A stretch of DNA of 6,793 nucleotides from an uncultured Clostridia bacterium (GTDB lineage: Bacteria; Bacillota; Clostridia; Oscillospirales; Ruminococcaceae): positions 1 through 6,793 of the forward strand of contig CAMOFU010000134.1 in the NCBI GenBank assembly GCA_946613705.1. Reading direction: 5' to 3'. This document shows, in pieces, positions 1 to 5,395 of this stretch (positions are counted from its first letter, which is position 1; every line of letters begins with the position of its first letter). The translations under genes were made by a program, and so were the position numbers. The notes under the pieces were generated by a model that saw nothing but the letters and a program-made list of their open reading frames with translations, had not been told where the DNA came from and searched no databases.

Positions 1-63
1 ACAACCTTTCTTCAGAAAGGTTTTCCCCAGTAGGTCCCGCAGACAGTAAGGGCAAGTTATCAT
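1..63 (-). repeat. Dispersed repeat, left copy (cut by window edge)
   Basis: Read on the minus strand from 63 to 3, this segment matches 6710-6769 on the plus strand with about 55 of 61 identities: five substitutions, all transitions, and one single-base gap. It holds the palindrome AACCTTTC-TTCA-GAAAGGTT (3-22), followed by TTCCCCAG (23-30), whose pairing partner would lie left of base 1. The two copies are in opposite orientation. No transposase accompanies them, so a dispersed intergenic repeat is the best reading; whether other copies exist in the genome cannot be seen here. Confidence 0.8.
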
Positions 64-95
64 TTGCGGTGACAGGCAGCGGGAGGGATATATAT

Positions 96-124
96 ATTAT
101 AAACCACGGAGGGGTGTCTGTCAA
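96..124 (-). promoter_or_regulatory. Leftward consensus sigma-A promoter
   Basis: On the minus strand TTGACA (124-119) and TATAAT (101-96) are separated by exactly 17 bp. There is no TGn extension. Initiation near base 89 would run left through the repeat copy at 1-63 and off the window. The gene or RNA it serves is not visible. Confidence 0.6.
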
Positions 125-143
125 GGAGAAGGGTGTCGTATTG

Positions 144-171
144 TTGAAAGTGTACAAAAACAGTATATAAT
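144..171 (+). promoter_or_regulatory. Possible upstream second promoter
   Basis: TTGAAA (144-149) and TATAAT (166-171) are separated by 16 bp, directly upstream of the stronger promoter at 190-218. It could form a tandem promoter for the NrdD-like gene. The AT-rich background makes chance matches easy, so this is a weak call. Confidence 0.3.
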
Positions 172-189
172 ATTTTTTGCGGACAGCTA

Positions 190-218
190 TTGACAAGCAC
201 AATATGTTGTGGTATAAT
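190..218 (+). promoter_or_regulatory. Consensus extended -10 sigma-A promoter of the NrdD-like gene
   Basis: TTGACA (190-195), a 17-bp spacer and TATAAT (213-218) give a full consensus. TG at 210-211 adds an extended -10 (TGG-TATAAT). The start site should be near 225, leaving a leader of roughly 90 nt before the ATG at 319. The spacer is occupied by the NrdR-like operator, so repressor binding there would block RNA polymerase. Confidence 0.8.
198..211 (+). promoter_or_regulatory. NrdR-box-like operator
   Basis: CACAATATGTTGTG is an inverted repeat (CACAA-TATG-TTGTG). It matches the published NrdR box core CACWATATATWGTG at 13 of 14 positions. NrdR represses ribonucleotide reductase genes and normally binds two boxes about three helical turns apart. 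A degenerate second candidate lies exactly 32 bp upstream (166-179, about 10 of 14 matches), but it is AT-rich and less certain. The site sits between -35 and -10 of the promoter for a NrdD-like protein, so sequence and context agree. Confidence 0.65.
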
Positions 219-318
219 CATAATTGCACACGAAAATATAGCGCTGACGGCAGATGATCTTGGCGCTTCGTATAATCGGGCAGAGCTGCTCAAAAAACTA
301 AGAAAGAGGTAATGAGGT

Positions 319-594
319 ATGGTAAAGGTAAATGTCAAGAACGGCGAGCTTTCGCAGGCAGAGATCGACGCTTATATTGAGAGGGCGAACAAGCTTTATC
401 CGGGCAAGGTAGTAGAGTCCATAGACGTTGCGGTAGACGGTGAATATGTTGATGTTGACTATAATTTTGCAGATGTACCCTTCCAGAGGATCCGCCGCAT
501 CACGGGCTATCTGGTAGGGACTGTTGACCGTTTCAACAATGCAAAGCGTGCCGAGGTCGGAGACAGAGTAAAGCACAGCGTATCCGCTTCGTGA
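319..594 (+). CDS. Small NrdD C-terminal-like protein (91 aa)
   Basis: The C-terminal third resembles the last segment of class III anaerobic ribonucleotide reductase NrdD. The conserved pattern is RI-x-R-x-x-GYL (57-65), then FN (72-73), K76, E79 and RVKH (83-86). In full NrdD the glycine of the CGYL motif carries the glycyl radical. Here the preceding Cys is Thr62, no zinc cysteines exist, and the roughly 600-residue catalytic barrel is absent. Residues 1-50 are a short helix plus strands with no family I can name. Similar short proteins in Clostridia are often labelled anaerobic ribonucleoside-triphosphate reductase, but this one cannot be a reductase alone. It might be a regulatory or spare-part domain, which is inference. 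The start has AGAGGT (305-310) 8 nt upstream. It is monocistronic, with its own promoter, NrdR-like operator and terminator. Confidence 0.8.
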   Translation: MVKVNVKNGELSQAEIDAYIERANKLYPGKVVESIDVAVDGEYVDVDYNFADVPFQRIRRITGYLVGTVDRFNNAKRAEVGDRVKHSVSAS

Positions 595-622
595 GCTGCG
601 ATCGGCAGGACCGAAAAAGCGT

Positions 623-658
623 ACCCCTTATCCTCGGGTCTGAGGATAAGGGGTTTTT
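623..658 (+). terminator. Intrinsic terminator between convergent genes
   Basis: A perfect 13-bp stem (623-635 with 642-654) has a 6-nt loop GGGTCT and is followed by TTTT (655-658). It sits 28 bp after the NrdD-like stop codon. On the minus strand the same stem is followed 4 nt later by five T residues, so it probably also terminates the peroxidase operon, whose last stop codon is at 679-681. Confidence 0.85.
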
Positions 659-678
659 GTGTGATATAAGCTGCGGAA

Positions 679-1143
679 CTAACCGCCGAGGGCAGCAAGC
701 ACCTCTTCGGCATTTGTATCGGGCTTGACCTTCGGCATCGTCCTTATGATGATGCCGTTTTCGTCTATGATAAAGGTGCTGCGGACTATGCCCATGCTGA
801 CCTTGCCGTAGTTCTTTTTCTCTTGCCACACGCCGTAAGCCTCGATCGCCTGCCGCTCGGGGTCGGAGAGGAGAATAAAGGGCAGCGAATGCTTATTGGC
901 GAATCTTTTGTGCGAAGCCTCGCTGTCGCGGCTGATACCTATAACGGTAACGCCGAGCCTTTTGAATCTGCTGTAGGCGGCTGCGAATGCGCAGGCCTGT
1001 CTTGTGCAGCCCGGGGTATTGTCCCTCGGGTAGAAATAGAGCACGACCTTTCTGCCGCGGAAGTCCGAGAGCTTAACGGTATTGCCGTCCTTATCGGGCA
1101 GCGAAAAATCGGGTGCTGCCGAACCCGTCTCAAGCAGAGCCAT
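679..1143 (-). CDS. bcp: Thioredoxin-dependent thiol peroxidase, Bcp/PrxQ type (154 aa)
   Basis: This is an AhpC/TSA-family peroxiredoxin that reduces H2O2 and organic hydroperoxides in the cytoplasm using thioredoxin. The active-site signature P-x-x-x-T-x-x-C is at P39, T43 and C46 (peroxidatic Cys). C51 in the QAC motif is the resolving Cys, giving the five-residue spacing typical of the E. coli Bcp/PrxQ class. The conserved Arg of GIVRSTFIID is R121. Length is normal for the family. The start is the ATG at 1141-1143, because GGAGGG (1150-1155) lies 6 nt upstream. An in-frame ATG at 1165-1167 would add eight residues that overlap the previous gene and include this RBS. It is the last gene of the operon, 2 nt after the methyltransferase stop, so translation is probably coupled. 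A plain antioxidant role is expected for an anaerobe. Confidence 0.93.
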   Translation of the reverse strand: MALLETGSAAPDFSLPDKDGNTVKLSDFRGRKVVLYFYPRDNTPGCTRQACAFAAAYSRFKRLGVTVIGISRDSEASHKRFANKHSLPFILLSDPERQAIEAYGVWQEKKNYGKVSMGIVRSTFIIDENGIIIRTMPKVKPDTNAEEVLAALGG

Positions 1144-1145
1144 AT

Positions 1146-2018
1146 TTATCCCTCCGTATTTCTCCATACAGCGGTCGAGCCGCAGGGCAGCGGCATAGCA
1201 GCCGTTTCCACGGGCAGACCGATCTCGTCCGCGCTCACCCTGCCGCCGAGCCGCGGGGTGAGGACCTCACTGAGTATATATGCCATGACCGAGGGCGAGA
1301 GCCCCGTGGTATAGCTGTTGAGCAGGAAGAACAGCGGCTTGTCGGAAAGCACATCCGAGCAGGTCTTCACGAGCTCATATATACTGTCCTCCAGCTTCCA
1401 GACCTCGCCGTTCGGGCCGCGCCCGTAGCTTGGCGGGTCCATCACGACCGCATCGTAAAGGCTGCCGCGCCGTATCTCGCGTCGGACGAACTTCTCGCAG
1501 TCGTCCACCAGCCAGCGTATCGGTCTGTCGCTCAGTCCCGAGGCGGCGGCATTATCCCGCGCCCACTGCACCATGCCCTTTGAAGCATCGACGTGCGACA
1601 CCTGAGCGCCCGCAGCGGCACAGGCAAGGGTCGCGCCGCCCGTATAGGCGAACAGGTTCAGCACCTTTATCGGCCGCCCCGCGCCGCGTATCATATCAGC
1701 CATGAGCTGCCAGTTTACCGCCTGCTCGGGGAACAGCCCCGTATGCTTGAAGCCTGTCGGCCTTATGACAAAGCGCAGCTGCCCGAGGCTTATCTCCCAG
1801 CTTTCGGGCAGTCTTTTGCGGTATTCCCACTCGCCGCCGCCCTTAGCCGAGCGGTGGTACACCGCATCAGCCTTCTGCCAGAGGGGGCTTTTGCGGGGAG
1901 TTTTCCAGATTATCTGCGGGTCGGGACGCACCAGCAGTCTGCCGCCCCAGCTTTCGAGCTTTTCGCCGTCGGACGTATCTATTATCCTGTAGTCGTTCCA
2001 GTTGTCTGCGATCCTCAT
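1146..2018 (-). CDS. Class I SAM-dependent methyltransferase, COG1092/RlmI-like (290 aa)
   Basis: The Rossmann core starts with motif I NLFAYTGG (121-128), with acidic residue D144 for SAM ribose binding and the DPPSYGRG motif (194-201) as the catalytic-site loop. This matches the Methyltrans_SAM/COG1092 group, which includes 23S rRNA cytosine-C5 methyltransferases RlmI and RlmK. A PCGST motif near the C-terminus (278-282) supplies a conserved-looking Cys. The N-terminal 90 residues are not recognisably a PUA domain, and the protein is about 100 aa shorter than E. coli RlmI, so the exact target is unknown; rRNA is the reasonable guess. The ATG at 2018 lacks a strong SD sequence (only GGCGGTG, about 12 nt upstream), and translation may depend on the upstream zinc-ribbon gene, whose stop is 21 bp away. 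It is the middle gene of the operon. Confidence 0.88.
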   Translation of the reverse strand: MRIADNWNDYRIIDTSDGEKLESWGGRLLVRPDPQIIWKTPRKSPLWQKADAVYHRSAKGGGEWEYRKRLPESWEISLGQLRFVIRPTGFKHTGLFPEQAVNWQLMADMIRGAGRPIKVLNLFAYTGGATLACAAAGAQVSHVDASKGMVQWARDNAAASGLSDRPIRWLVDDCEKFVRREIRRGSLYDAVVMDPPSYGRGPNGEVWKLEDSIYELVKTCSDVLSDKPLFFLLNSYTTGLSPSVMAYILSEVLTPRLGGRVSADEIGLPVETAAMPLPCGSTAVWRNTEG

Positions 2019-2039
2019 TATATCATATACACCGCCGTA

Positions 2040-2243
2040 TCAGTTGTCTGTAAGCTTATTCGGCTTATCGGTAAGGGTGATATCGAACACTGCGCCGCAG
2101 TCCTTGCAGGCACCTGCGGTAATGAACGAGCTTTTCTTTTTCAGTCCCTTTTCGCTCTCGGGAATGAACACGAACCCGCCGTAGCTTGACAGCTCGCCCT
2201 GCATTATCTTCTCAGAGCCGCATCTCGGACATTTTGTCTGCAT
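2040..2243 (-). CDS. Zinc-ribbon microprotein (67 aa)
   Basis: Two CxxC knuckles, C5-x-x-C8 and C46-x-x-C49, are each followed by Gly and are 37 residues apart, the layout of a zinc ribbon. The segment between them carries a basic KGLKKK patch (32-37) and a GGFVF strand. The general look is that of small DUF-type zinc-ribbon proteins common in Clostridia (DUF6487 is one to test). I cannot name its function; nucleic-acid or protein binding would be inference. The start is firm: AGGAGG (2251-2256) lies 7 nt before the ATG. It is the first gene of the operon, with a leader of about 43 nt from the promoter at 2293-2321, and its stop is 21 bp before the methyltransferase start. Confidence 0.85.
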   Translation of the reverse strand: MQTKCPRCGSEKIMQGELSSYGGFVFIPESEKGLKKKSSFITAGACKDCGAVFDITLTDKPNKLTDN

Positions 2244-2292
2244 AGAAATACCTCCTGTTATTGTATCGGTCTATTATCTGTGTTCCATATCA

Positions 2293-2321
2293 ATTATAAC
2301 AAAGCCGCAGTATTTTGTCAA
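2293..2321 (-). promoter_or_regulatory. Consensus extended -10 promoter of the zinc-ribbon/methyltransferase/bcp operon
   Basis: On the minus strand TTGACA (2321-2316), a 17-bp spacer and TATAAT (2298-2293) are perfect. TG at 2301-2300 makes an extended -10 (TGT-TATAAT). Initiation is expected near 2286. No convincing operator overlaps it. Confidence 0.82.
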
Positions 2322-2339
2322 CCTGTATCTTATGTCGCA

Positions 2340-2552
2340 GCGGCGACAGCGCAATGCCGTCGCGCCCTGCATTGTGCAGAAGGCGGACTTTGCCGCGCTC
2401 CGGATCGTATATGGTGCAGACTTATATGTTTTGATGTTTTGTATTATTTGATATTTTGATTTTTCAGGTCACGGTCTGCCTACGGATATTTTACACTAAG
2501 CTTATGTATGAGGAGAGACAGAGGTGTCGGCGTATCGGGAATATATAATATA
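2340..2552. other. Gene-free spacer with GC-rich hairpins
   Basis: I see no credible coding frame. On the left side are three short GC-rich hairpins in a row: GCGAC/GTCGC (2343-2347 with 2359-2363), CTGCA-TTG-TGCAG (2367-2379) and GCGG/CCGC (2383-2386 with 2393-2396). Then comes a T-rich tract (2425-2465) and a small hairpin GACA-GAGG-TGTC (2517-2528). No promoter of quality comparable to the others here was found for either strand. It may only separate the ncRNA end from the operon promoter. Confidence 0.4.
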
Positions 2553-2624
2553 CACAAAAAAGAAGAAGGAATAAACACAAGCGGACTCGGGCTTTGACAT
2601 TTATTCTTCTTCTTTTTGTTTGTG
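2553..2624 (-). terminator. Long A/U-stem terminator-like hairpin ending the ncRNA
   Basis: Arms 2600-2624 and 2553-2575 pair as an A-rich 5' strand with a U-rich 3' strand (minus-strand reading). Pairing is interrupted by one bulged base and a short mismatch. The apical part holds a small AAGC/GCTT stem (2594-2591 with 2582-2579). The 3' arm ends in TTTTTT. The A-tract/U-tract layout is typical of intrinsic terminators, and it sits where the minus-strand transcript from 2900 should stop. The stem is partly symmetric, so it could work on either strand. Confidence 0.6.
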
Positions 2625-2900
2625 ATTTTGTAATATTGTATTGCTGCGGCAGAGCCGCGTAACGGACGTTAAGACAAGCAGTTCTGTGACAGACTTGCAG
2701 TACGTTCATCAAACGGTAATGGTGAGCAAAAGGAAGTCACATATTTCCCCTCCGGGAAAAGTGTACTGCAAACGCTTGTCTTGAAGATATAAAGCTGCGC
2801 AAGCAGTTTGACAGCCCGCTAACTGCACAAGTCAATAAAACCCATTGGGAGTTTCCTCCGATAAAAGTATGCTGTCGCAAATGTGCAGAAACGCTTGCGC
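2553..2900 (-). ncRNA. Putative structured ncRNA, about 350 nt, class unassigned
   Basis: A strong promoter (2907-2935) predicts a minus-strand transcript starting near 2900 in a stretch without a credible ORF. Domain 1 is closed by P1 (2901-2892 with 2805-2796, 10 bp including one G-U). Inside are P2 (2888-2882 with 2829-2823, 7 bp), P3 (GGAG-GAAA-CTCC, 2859-2848, GNRA loop), P4 (CAAT/ATTG, 2847-2844 with 2836-2833), and strand 2876-2871 (GACAGC), which pairs with 2815-2810 (GCTGTC) outside P2, forming an H-type pseudoknot. Domain 2 is closed by P5 (2782-2774 with 2679-2671, 9 bp), P6 (2771-2763 with 2703-2695, 9 bp), a side hairpin P7 (2695-2680, sharing its outermost pair with P6), and apical hairpin P8 (TTTCCC-GGAG-GGGAAA, 2759-2744). 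A GCGGC-TCT-GCCGC hairpin (2658-2646) follows, then the terminator. I do not recognise tmRNA, RNase P, SRP or 6S signatures. The raiA RNA, also about 200 nt and pseudoknotted, is the first class to compare. Folding was done by eye. Confidence 0.6.
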
Positions 2901-2906
2901 ATATAT

Positions 2907-2935
2907 ATTATATCACAGATCTTTCCCGCCGTCAA
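2907..2935 (-). promoter_or_regulatory. Extended -10 sigma-A promoter of the ncRNA
   Basis: On the minus strand TTGACG (2935-2930), a 17-bp spacer and TATAAT (2912-2907) occur with TG at 2915-2914 (TGA-TATAAT). The TGA stop codon of the upstream 668-aa gene (2934-2932) lies inside the -35 element. Initiation near 2900 coincides with the 5' strand of the closing stem of RNA domain 1, which supports both calls. Confidence 0.75.
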
Positions 2936-4938
2936 CCCTCCATGAAGAAGTTGTTGTCGATCAGGCTGATCTCGTTTTCATCGGCGGGCTTGCCCACGAC
3001 GAGCACAGCTTCTGCCTGCTCGCGGCTCTCTGCCCTTTTGACGTTCTGGGCACGGAAAAGGATATCGAGATACTCGCTCACGGGGAAGTAATTGTTCCGC
3101 TCCGCCGTGCCGTAGTAGTTGCGGTCTTTGTCCACCAGACCGTCAAACACGATAACACGTCGGCTTACATCTATGAAGCCGTAGTTTATCATGTGGCACT
3201 TGCTCGTCAGGTAGTGGGTAAAGAAGCAGTTCTTCGGGTCATAGAGCTTTATATCCTCGCCCGTCCTGCCGACTGCCATCGCGCCGACGAAGCACTCGTC
3301 GATCTCGGCAAAGGTATCGTAGCCCGAGAAGAGGTTGATATTTGCCGACACGGTATCTATCAGCCCCCTGCCCCTTACAAGGTCGATATCTATATACTCG
3401 GCGGCATCGCTGTGAGTGATATCCCCGCTGAACACAAGAGCACCGTTCTTGTAATTGGCGTTCCAGCCTATGTTTATCCTGTTGCCGTTAAGATCGGCAG
3501 CAGCTGCGTGCAGATCCACGTCCACGCGGTTTTGGTCGTTCCAGTAGATGAAGAAGCGGATAGCGGTCGCCTCCTCGGGTATCCGAAATGCAAGACCCGA
3601 GCGGATATAGCCGCCCTCTGCCGACTTGTCGGTCACGCGGATAGCAGACTGCGAGAGGTCGAACTCGCTCTCATCGACATACACGCACTTGCCTTTGAGC
3701 GGAGTATCGAGAGCATACAGCCTTCCGAGCAGCAGCATCTTGGTCATATCGCAGACCACCGTTGCCTCGTGATACTGCTCGCGGCTCTCCCAGTATTTTT
3801 CGGGGCGGGAGAAATGGGATACGATGCTGACAAGGGTCTGTGTTTTCAGCTCTGCTGCATGGGGCGCGAGCTTGTCCATGATGTTCTCGGCGCGGTAGCC
3901 CTTTCTCAGCAGATAGGTGACAGAGCGCAGCATCATGCCGGGGCGCTCGGAATAGTAGTCGAGTGCTCCGAGCAGACCCTGCTCCGCAAGATACTTGGCT
4001 CTTGACTCCCATGTGCGCAGCTCGCCGCTGCGGAAGGCAGCCACGGCATCGGCATGGGGCTTGCTGCGAGAGTAGGTGTTGTAATCTATGTAGCCGAGCA
4101 TGAGCGAGGTGCGCCTGCCCTTTTTGTTTGAGAGGATAAGGTTCGACTTGAAGTCGCCGACGGGATAGCTTTCGAGCAGCTTGACTGTCAGGCGCTTCTG
4201 CGAGGTGCGGAAGTGGTACCCTGCGCGTGTGAGGGCATAGTCCATGCACTTCCACACATCTCCCGTATGCTGGCAGAGCGAGTGCAGGCAGGCGAGCCTG
4301 TCGGCGGCGGGCAGCTCCTCTGCGGTGAACACGGTGTTGAACACATCGAGCAGGTTCTGCTTGAAGGCAACGGTCACCGAGCCGAGCTGCTGCGGAGTGA
4401 GCCTGAGCGCACATTCGCGGATCATCCTGCGCTCCTTGTCGGTCATGCGCTCGGCACGGGAGAGTATTTTTTTATACGGCAGAAAGTATTTATCCTTCTC
4501 ATCGACGAGGGCTATCGTCTTTGAAGCGAGCAGCTTATCGTCGGGCACGGCTCTTTCGAGCGATGCCATATCGGGCAGCCAGCCGCGGCGGACCTTAGCC
4601 CCTGTTATCTGCTCTATGCCGTAGGTAGAGAGATAATGGAGCATCTGGTGGAACCTGAAGGTCGCCTCATCGAGCTCCATGACCTGCTGCGGGAAGAGGG
4701 GGTACATCGGCTCTGCCTTGACATCGCCCGCGTATTCTCTCACGCGCTTTACAAAGTCCCCGTCGGCACCGCTCTGAGCGAGTATGATTATATCCTTTGG
4801 AGCGAGGGCATATCCGATCGCAAGCAGCTCCTCGTTCACGGTCATTGCACGCACGAGAGCAGAGTTATCGAGACTGTTGCTGCCAAACGGCACCGATACA
4901 AGGCGCAGCTCGGAAAAAAGCAGCTGATCGTAATTCAC
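2932..4938 (-). CDS. TerD-like domain protein resembling the MXAN_6230/SCO0854 family, no RING (668 aa)
   Basis: The C-terminal region (about 420-590) has the landmarks of a TerD-like beta-sandwich: FFIYW (462-466), DVDLH (473-477), FSGD (503-506), EYIDIDL (514-520) and ECFVGAM (548-554). It is preceded by YVDESEFDLSQS (420-431). From memory these follow the order seen in MXAN_6230/SCO0854 proteins. That family carries a RING domain, but no Cys/His cluster is present here. Residues 95-400 are helical, beginning with RFHQMLHYLSTYG (95-107), and resemble alpha-solenoid repeats. TerD-type domains bind calcium and belong to stress-response systems; the role here is unknown. No signal peptide or membrane segment is visible, so it is probably cytoplasmic. 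The GTG at 4938-4936 is the likely start, with AGGGGGA 6-7 nt upstream. A TTG at 4956 would add six residues but would include this RBS and has none of its own. It is monocistronic. Confidence 0.75.
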   Translation of the reverse strand: MNYDQLLFSELRLVSVPFGSNSLDNSALVRAMTVNEELLAIGYALAPKDIIILAQSGADGDFVKRVREYAGDVKAEPMYPLFPQQVMELDEATFRFHQMLHYLSTYGIEQITGAKVRRGWLPDMASLERAVPDDKLLASKTIALVDEKDKYFLPYKKILSRAERMTDKERRMIRECALRLTPQQLGSVTVAFKQNLLDVFNTVFTAEELPAADRLACLHSLCQHTGDVWKCMDYALTRAGYHFRTSQKRLTVKLLESYPVGDFKSNLILSNKKGRRTSLMLGYIDYNTYSRSKPHADAVAAFRSGELRTWESRAKYLAEQGLLGALDYYSERPGMMLRSVTYLLRKGYRAENIMDKLAPHAAELKTQTLVSIVSHFSRPEKYWESREQYHEATVVCDMTKMLLLGRLYALDTPLKGKCVYVDESEFDLSQSAIRVTDKSAEGGYIRSGLAFRIPEEATAIRFFIYWNDQNRVDVDLHAAAADLNGNRINIGWNANYKNGALVFSGDITHSDAAEYIDIDLVRGRGLIDTVSANINLFSGYDTFAEIDECFVGAMAVGRTGEDIKLYDPKNCFFTHYLTSKCHMINYGFIDVSRRVIVFDGLVDKDRNYYGTAERNNYFPVSEYLDILFRAQNVKRAESREQAEAVLVVGKPADENEISLIDNNFFMEG

Positions 4939-4971
4939 TGTAGATTCCCCCTTCAAAAAGTGTAGTATTTC

Positions 4972-5000
4972 AATATATCATACTTTCGCCGCATTGTCAA
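4972..5000 (-). promoter_or_regulatory. Extended -10 promoter of the TerD-like gene
   Basis: On the minus strand TTGACA (5000-4995), a 17-bp spacer and TATATT (4977-4972) occur with TG at 4980-4979 (TGA-TATATT). Initiation near 4965 leaves a leader of about 27 nt before the GTG start, carrying the AGGGGGA ribosome site. Confidence 0.75.
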
Positions 5001-5178
5001 CGGAGTTCACACATTTTTTACAATTAGCGTCGGGAGCAAGCCTCCGATCGGCTTTGTCGGGCGAATGATTGCATATCCGCGTGCAACTTTCCCGTCTTTT
5101 CCCGCTATTTACAGAAGGGCATCGGCACGCTTCTCTCTGCGCGCGTCGGGTCCTTCAAAAGGAAAGGAGAGAGCTAAT

Positions 5179-5394
5179 ATGAATTACATGATCGATTCCG
5201 AGGAGATCGTCAAGGTGAGCGGCAGCACAGTTACCGTTCGGGCAGTGCTCTGGGTGAGCTCGGTCAGCGATCTGCCCGAGTACGACAGCATCTCGGGCAG
5301 ATCGCTTGCGGCAGGCTCGGTGGCATTCGTCATCGGCAGCAGCGAGATCTATGTGCTGGGCTTCGACAACAGCTGGACAGCATGGGAGGTATGA
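5179..5394 (+). CDS. Small phage-type tail accessory protein (71 aa)
   Basis: A short beta-rich protein with a Ser-Asp-Leu-Pro motif (30-33), a Gly-Ser-x-Ala-(F/Y) strand (46-50) and a closing Trp-rich end (W66, W69). Short proteins with this SDLP, then G-S-x-A-x-V, then W pattern commonly precede phage tail-fibre or tail-tip genes, where they look like small structural or fibre-associated proteins. This is a family resemblance from memory, not a domain I can name. The start is the ATG at 5179, because AGGAGA (5165-5170) lies 8 nt before it. The open frame extends upstream to 5065, but that part has no ribosome site and no comparable character. The stop is 1 nt before the next ATG, and the ribosome site of the next gene (GGGAGGT, 5384-5390) lies in its last codons. 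I found no good plus-strand promoter in the 240-bp gap upstream (4939-5178), so transcription may start weakly or be conditional. Confidence 0.7.
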   Translation: MNYMIDSEEIVKVSGSTVTVRAVLWVSSVSDLPEYDSISGRSLAAGSVAFVIGSSEIYVLGFDNSWTAWEV

Positions 5395-5395
5395 T

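Noticed and set aside
223..312. Open frame just upstream of the NrdD-like gene (reads ...LTADDLGASYNRAELLKKLRKR then stop, beside the next RBS)
   Set aside because: It looks protein-like, but there is no ATG, GTG or TTG start in frame, and the predicted transcription start (about 225) leaves no room for one. Kept only as a possible decayed leader.
1144..1167. Upstream ATG (1165-1167) as the start of the peroxidase
   Set aside because: The added residues would include the GGAGGG ribosome site that serves the ATG at 1141-1143, and the family normally starts at that MALL-type N-terminus.
1593..2189. 198-aa plus-strand open frame opposite the methyltransferase and zinc-ribbon genes
   Set aside because: It is antisense to two well-supported genes, with low-complexity shadow composition and no RBS.
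2284..2300. PerR-box-like half site TTATAAT at the operon that includes bcp
   Set aside because: The half site is simply the -10 element; the second half (GATATGG) does not match the palindrome, so peroxide control is not supported.
2491..2712. 73-aa minus-strand open frame in the ncRNA region
   Set aside because: It needs a TTG start with no ribosome site, its composition is unlike a real protein, and it crosses the stems of the structured RNA and the terminator.
2553..2901. Identification of the ncRNA as tmRNA, RNase P, SRP or 6S RNA
   Set aside because: No tRNA-like end or T-loop, no RNase P core motifs apart from a chance GAGGAAA, no SRP apical signature, and the two-domain pseudoknotted layout does not fit the single long 6S hairpin.
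2845..4005. 386-aa plus-strand open frame opposite the TerD-like gene
   Set aside because: It is an antisense shadow: no ribosome site and no family resemblance, while the minus-strand gene has a promoter, an RBS and recognisable domains.
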